From an uncultured Tateyamaria sp. (GTDB lineage Bacteria; Pseudomonadota; Alphaproteobacteria; Rhodobacterales; Rhodobacteraceae), in NCBI GenBank assembly GCA_947501275.1, contig CANMVD010000011.1, positions 1 through 64,000 of the forward strand: a stretch of 64,000 nt of DNA, in the 5' to 3' direction. Position numbers and translations under genes: made by a program. This document shows positions 60,353 to 64,000 of the stretch, piece by piece; positions within the stretch are counted from its first letter, which is position 1, and each line of letters opens with the position of its first letter. The notes beneath the pieces are model-generated. The model saw only the letters and a program-made list of their open reading frames with translations, was not told the origin of the DNA and searched no databases.

Positions 60353-61321
60353 TTACATCCAGCCACGCTCGGTGTAGTACTTCACGGCACCGGGGTGCAG
60401 CGGTGCGGACAGACCGTCTTTGATCATCTGCTCTTCTGTGAGACGACCAAATGCGGGGTGCAGTTTTTTGAAGTCATCGAAGTTTTCGAAGATGGATTTA
60501 ACCAGCACGTAAACCACGTCGTCCGATGTCTTCTCGTCGGTGACGAAGGTGGCTTTGGGACCCCAGGATGCAACATCTGCATCATTGCCTGGGTACAGAC
60601 CGCCCGGAATCGTCGCAGCAGCGTAGGCGGCATTGGATTCCAGCACCTTGTCGGTGCCTGATGTCGTCAGATCCAACAGTTTGATGTCGCATGTAGACGT
60701 TGCTTCCATCGTGGAACCGTTTGGCAAACCGGCGGCCCAGATCGCGGCGTCAATTTTTCCGTCACACAGGGCGGCGGCCTGCTCGGACGATTTCAACTCA
60801 GCGGCCAGCGCAAAGTCTGCAGGCGTGACGCCAGCATTTTCCATCATCACATCTGCCAGAACACGTGTACCCGACCCTGGGTTGCCGATGTTGACGCGTT
60901 TGCCTTTCATCGCCATCACGCTGTCGATGCCGCTGTCGCCACGCACCATGACATGCATGGGTTCAGGGTGCACCGAGAACACAGCGCGCAGACCGCCATA
61001 TGGCTCGTCGCCGTCAAAGGCGCGCACGCCTTCCATGGCCGCCGACTGCACGTCCGATTGCACAACGCCAAAGTCCAACTCGCCTTCGCGGATGGTGCGG
61101 GTGTTGTAGACGGAACCACCGGTGGATTCCACAGAGCAGCGAATGCCATGCTCTTTGCGGCCCTTGTTCACGAGACGGCAAATCGCGCCACCGGTCGGGT
61201 AGTAAACCCCGGTCACACCACCGGTCCCGATGGTGATAAAGGTCTGTTGGGCCTGTGCCATACCGGCCAGCCCCATGGTTGCGGCAACCGCCGCGCCCGT
61301 TAGCATTGATTTAACAAACAT
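60353..61321 (-). CDS. TAXI-family TRAP substrate-binding protein
   Basis: The 322-residue protein has a signal peptide (MFVKSMLTGAAVAATMGLAG, cut after AQA) and the TAXI pattern at the N-terminus: TFITIGTGGVTGVYYPTGGA and ICRLVNKG, followed by SVESTGGSVYNTRTIREGEL. Such proteins bind a small organic solute in the periplasm and hand it to the fused TRAP permease encoded next. Known TAXI ligands include glutamate and related acids; this ligand is not evident. A GGGAG site precedes the ATG, 35 bases after the RpiR gene. Confidence 0.93.
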   Translation of the reverse strand: MFVKSMLTGAAVAATMGLAGMAQAQQTFITIGTGGVTGVYYPTGGAICRLVNKGRKEHGIRCSVESTGGSVYNTRTIREGELDFGVVQSDVQSAAMEGVRAFDGDEPYGGLRAVFSVHPEPMHVMVRGDSGIDSVMAMKGKRVNIGNPGSGTRVLADVMMENAGVTPADFALAAELKSSEQAAALCDGKIDAAIWAAGLPNGSTMEATSTCDIKLLDLTTSGTDKVLESNAAYAAATIPGGLYPGNDADVASWGPKATFVTDEKTSDDVVYVLVKSIFENFDDFKKLHPAFGRLTEEQMIKDGLSAPLHPGAVKYYTERGWM

Positions 61322-61356
61322 TTAGATAACTCCCATGTTAAGTTTGCTTGTCGTTT

Positions 61357-62229
61357 CTATGACGCCCAGTTTTCTCCCAGACGATCAATCTGTATTTCCG
61401 CCGCGCGGATCATTTCCTCGGCTTCCGGCCCTGCGCGGGCGAGCAGCATGCTGACGATTGCCTCCATCAGCACCATTGTCGCCACATAAGACGAGAAGAA
61501 CTGAGGGCTGTCAGTCGCCGTCACAAAGCCGTAGTCCGCAAACTGCAATGCCGGGGACATAGGACTGTCGGTGATCACAATGGTTGTGGCGCCTGCCTCC
61601 TTTGCGACTTGCAGCGCAGCAATCGTTCTACGTGCATAAGGCGCTTTGGACAGGGCAAATACAACCTCTCCTGGTACCAAACGCGAGATCGAAGGCGACA
61701 ATTCCGTGCCATTGCGACCGACGACTTTCCAGTTGGCCTTGAACCAGTGCGCCATGTAGCCAAAGTAATCCATGACCCCGGCAGACCCCATGGCACCCAC
61801 CAACAAGACAGTGCGCGCGTCGTGCAAACATTGCACCGCAGCATCCAGCCGCGATACGTCAATGGACCTTTGCAGATCCTCTATATTGGAGACACAGGCC
61901 GCCGCCTGGTGCTGCAGGATCGCAGCCAGTCCTTGATCTGATGCCGCGACACGCAGGGCATGTGCACGTTCCGAAAACGGAGAGATCTTGCGCTCGACCA
62001 ACTCGCGTCCGTCCTCGCGCAATTGTTCGTAATCATCGTATCCGAGCGTGCGCGCCAGCCGCGAGAATGTGGCGGGCGACACCCCGCTGATCGATGCAAC
62101 TGACCGCAACGACCGGGTGGCCACCTCCAGAGGGTTTTCGACAACGTATTTGGCCGCAACCTGTTGCTGACCACTCAGCCCCGCGAATGCCCCGTTGATA
62201 CGGTCCTGGATAGTGTCGGCTTGGTTCAC
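61357..62229 (-). CDS. RpiR-family transcriptional regulator
   Basis: The 290-residue protein has an N-terminal HTH-6 domain (SVASISGVSPATFSRLARTL, GYDDYEQLREDGREL) and a C-terminal SIS domain (TVLLVGAMGSAGVMDYFGYM, VVFALSKAPYARRTIAALQV, TIVITDSPMS), the RpiR arrangement in which a ligand bound to SIS alters DNA binding. The GTG at 62229, preceded by GGGGGA, is preferred over a TTG 12 codons earlier. It is first in the RpiR-TAXI-TRAP-Usp set and divergent from the flavoprotein gene, with two palindromes between. Confidence 0.88.
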   Translation of the reverse strand: MNQADTIQDRINGAFAGLSGQQQVAAKYVVENPLEVATRSLRSVASISGVSPATFSRLARTLGYDDYEQLREDGRELVERKISPFSERAHALRVAASDQGLAAILQHQAAACVSNIEDLQRSIDVSRLDAAVQCLHDARTVLLVGAMGSAGVMDYFGYMAHWFKANWKVVGRNGTELSPSISRLVPGEVVFALSKAPYARRTIAALQVAKEAGATTIVITDSPMSPALQFADYGFVTATDSPQFFSSYVATMVLMEAIVSMLLARAGPEAEEMIRAAEIQIDRLGENWAS

Positions 62230-62247
62230 GAATCCCCCACGGCAGCG

Positions 62248-62264
62248 TGAAACTAACTGTTTCA
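62248..62264. promoter_or_regulatory. Candidate RpiR operator 1
   Basis: TGAAAC-TAACT-GTTTCA is a perfect six-base inverted repeat just upstream of the RpiR start. A nearly identical site lies about 40 bases away. Autoregulation of the RpiR operon by binding here is inferred. Confidence 0.7.
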
Positions 62265-62288
62265 ATCGTTTTGCATCTTGTCAACTTT

Positions 62289-62304
62289 TGAAACAAATGT
62301 TTCA
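62289..62304. promoter_or_regulatory. Candidate RpiR operator 2
   Basis: TGAAAC-AAAT-GTTTCA repeats the half-sites of operator 1 with a four-base spacer and lies 25 bases before the divergent flavoprotein start. The centres of the two palindromes are about 40 bases apart, close to four helical turns, so one regulator could bind both and control both directions. Confidence 0.7.
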
Positions 62305-62328
62305 TTCAGACTGACAAGGAGCCGCAAA

Positions 62329-64000
62329 ATGACGCAACCAACCCTCCCGGCCCACGCATCCGTTGTTGTGATCGGAGGCGGAATCATGGGCTGCTCGACC
62401 CTCTATCATCTCGCCGAAATGGGTGTGTCAGATGCGATCCTGCTCGAGCGTAACAAACTCACGTCCGGCACAACATGGCATTCGGCGGCACAGGTGCGTG
62501 CCTTGCGCCATTCCCACAATTTGACGCGCATGATCCAGTATTCCGTGGATCTCTATGCACGACTCGAACAGGAAACAGGTCAAAGCGTCGGATGGATTCA
62601 AAAAGGGTCTCTGTCCATCGCCACCTCGCCGGACCGCACCATTCACGTCCGCAGGCAAGAGGCACTGGCCCATGCCTTTGGCATTGATGCCAATTGGATC
62701 AGCCCACAGGAGGCCAAGGAACGCTGGCCGCTAATGAATGCAGATGACGTGTTGGGCGCCGTCTGGTCGCCCGAAGACGGGCGTGTGTCGCCCTCGGACG
62801 TCTGCGCCGCCCTTGTGAAGGGGGCAAAGACGCGCGGAGCCAAGATCTTTGAAGGGACCGGTGTCACTGGGATTTTGACCAAACAGGGACGCATTGCGGG
62901 GGTCGAAACGACCCAAGGCACCATCACCTGTGACGCGATTGCGCTGTGCACCGGATTGTGGTCCCGCGAAATTGGCGCCATGGCGGGCGCAGATGTGCCA
63001 GCCCTTGCATGTGAGCATTTCTACCTTCTGACCAAGCCCATAGACGGCATCACCGGCAACATGCCGACCCTCAGCGATCACGACAATCACCTCTATATTC
63101 GCGATGACAGCGGCGGGCTTTTGGTAGGGTGCTTTGAGCCCATGGGCAAAGCCATTGCGCCAGACATCATCGGCAAGGATTTCGAATTCGGTCTGTTGGC
63201 CGAGGATTGGGATCACTTCGAACCTATGATGCTGAATGCACTCAAACGCTTGCCTGCACTGAAAACTGCGGAAGTCAAAATGCTGCTCAACGGCCCCGAA
63301 AGTTTCACTCCGGACGGTATGTTCATGCTTGGGGAAGCGGCAGAAACACGCGGGCTGTTTCTAGGGTGCGGGATGAATTCGGTCGGCATCGCATCTGGCG
63401 GAGGGGCGGGCATGAACCTCGCCCATGCCATTGTGCACGGCCACACGGCCTATGACCTTGGTGAGGCGGATGCCAAGCGGTTTGCGCCAGTCTTCAACTC
63501 GATTGAACACCTAATGGCGCGCGCGCCGGAAATCCTTGGTACACATTACGAAATTGCCTACCCGGGGCGCCAGCTGACGACAGCACGTGATCTGAGGCGC
63601 CTCCCCCTCGACAGCGCATACCGCGCCGCGCAGGCCCATATGGGGCAGGTCTACGGCTGGGAGCGCCCGCTCTTTTTTGGAAAGAGCCGCGCGCCCACGT
63701 TGACCTTCGCCAAACCGGACTGGTTTGAAAACGTCCGGACTGAAGTGATGGCTGCACATGAGAACGCCGCCATTTTCGATGCCTCGCCATTTGGCAAGAT
63801 CGAGGTCACAGGCCCGGATGCCTGCGCCTTTTTACAACATGTCTGCATGCGCAACATGGACCGCCCGGACGGTACCGCGATCTACACAGGTTTGCTGAAC
63901 GAACGCGGCACCTACGAAAGTGACATAACCGCTCACCGCATCGCGCCGGATCACTACCGGCTTTTTGTTGGTACCAACGCGATCAAGCGCGATCTGGCAT
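62329..64000 (+). CDS. FAD-dependent dimethylglycine/sarcosine-dehydrogenase-like protein (3' end outside the window)
   Basis: The visible 557 codons begin MTQPTLPAHASVVVIGGGIM, a dinucleotide-binding GGGIMG site, then LTSGTTWHSAAQVRALRHSH. In the dimethylglycine and sarcosine dehydrogenase family the His of this motif (H51 here) carries covalent FAD. A DAO-type fold follows up to the conserved GLFLGCGMNSVGIASGGGAG region. From about 430 onward a GcvT-like, folate-binding part begins (YGWERPLFFGKS, ENAAIFDASPFGKIEVTG). The enzyme would oxidatively demethylate an N-methylated amino acid and pass the one-carbon unit to tetrahydrofolate. AAGGA precedes the ATG. It is divergent from the RpiR-TRAP operon, which may import its substrate. 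The gene continues beyond 64000. Confidence 0.9.
   Translation, partial: MTQPTLPAHASVVVIGGGIMGCSTLYHLAEMGVSDAILLERNKLTSGTTWHSAAQVRALRHSHNLTRMIQYSVDLYARLEQETGQSVGWIQKGSLSIATSPDRTIHVRRQEALAHAFGIDANWISPQEAKERWPLMNADDVLGAVWSPEDGRVSPSDVCAALVKGAKTRGAKIFEGTGVTGILTKQGRIAGVETTQGTITCDAIALCTGLWSREIGAMAGADVPALACEHFYLLTKPIDGITGNMPTLSDHDNHLYIRDDSGGLLVGCFEPMGKAIAPDIIGKDFEFGLLAEDWDHFEPMMLNALKRLPALKTAEVKMLLNGPESFTPDGMFMLGEAAETRGLFLGCGMNSVGIASGGGAGMNLAHAIVHGHTAYDLGEADAKRFAPVFNSIEHLMARAPEILGTHYEIAYPGRQLTTARDLRRLPLDSAYRAAQAHMGQVYGWERPLFFGKSRAPTLTFAKPDWFENVRTEVMAAHENAAIFDASPFGKIEVTGPDACAFLQHVCMRNMDRPDGTAIYTGLLNERGTYESDITAHRIAPDHYRLFVGTNAIKRDLA

Overview
The window looks like chromosomal DNA of a marine alphaproteobacterium of the Roseobacter group (Rhodobacteraceae). 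The evidence is high GC, the tuf-fusA-rpsG-rpsL order of the str operon, a TAXI-type TRAP transporter next to an RpiR regulator and a dimethylglycine/sarcosine-dehydrogenase-like flavoprotein, and the overall protein style. No tRNA, rRNA, CRISPR array, insertion sequence or integrase was seen.

Layout. (1) 1-3163, minus strand: the str operon (rpsL, rpsG, fusA, start of tuf), with a clear sigma-70-type promoter at 3390-3418. (2) 3519-6022: a secreted polysaccharide-lyase-like protein, a putative rhamnosyltransferase and a convergent EamA/DMT exporter. (3) 6328-7593: an NtrC-like regulator with a degenerate AAA+ core, followed by an intrinsic terminator. (4) 7889-45651: a plus-strand run of 24 tightly packed, often overlapping genes encoding a contractile injection system of the extracellular type (eCIS; Afp/PVC-like). 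(5) 45824-49532: a second degenerate NtrC/AcoR-like regulator and a flavin-containing monooxygenase. (6) 49443-57178: mixed metabolic and regulatory genes (acetyltransferase, secreted beta-barrel protein, homocysteine-methyltransferase-like enzyme, CadC-type regulator, MFS transporter, LysR regulator, sterol-desaturase-family hydroxylase). (7) 57243-64000: universal stress protein, fused TRAP permease, TAXI binding protein and RpiR regulator on the minus strand, divergent from a DMGDH-like flavoprotein that runs off the end.

The injection system has two sheaths, two inner-tube proteins, a LysM-type tube-baseplate protein, a hub and spike split into two genes, gp25-, gp6- and gp7-like baseplate proteins, a tube-capping DUF4255 protein and a tandem AAA+ ATPase. 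Its cargo end holds a 1629-residue protein with an N-terminal DUF4157 domain (eCIS effector core), a long Ala-rich helical part, a hydrophobic segment and a C-terminal domain with PD-(D/E)XK nuclease residues. A 185-residue orphan gene follows directly and is a candidate immunity gene. Unusual members are a giant sheath with two fibronectin-III-like insertions, a structural protein ending in a ComEA-like helix-hairpin-helix module, a membrane-anchored exported protein, a protein ending in a hydrophobic hairpin, an HExxH protein and a three-part glycosyltransferase. I recognise no classical tape measure, PAAR tip or adenovirus-type fibre. The absence of capsid, portal, terminase, integrase and lysis genes argues against a prophage.

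One reading of the locus is an injection device that is produced in the cytoplasm, may dock at the membrane, and carries a DNase with its own antidote. Target, docking and immunity are inference from gene content and order, not direct observations.
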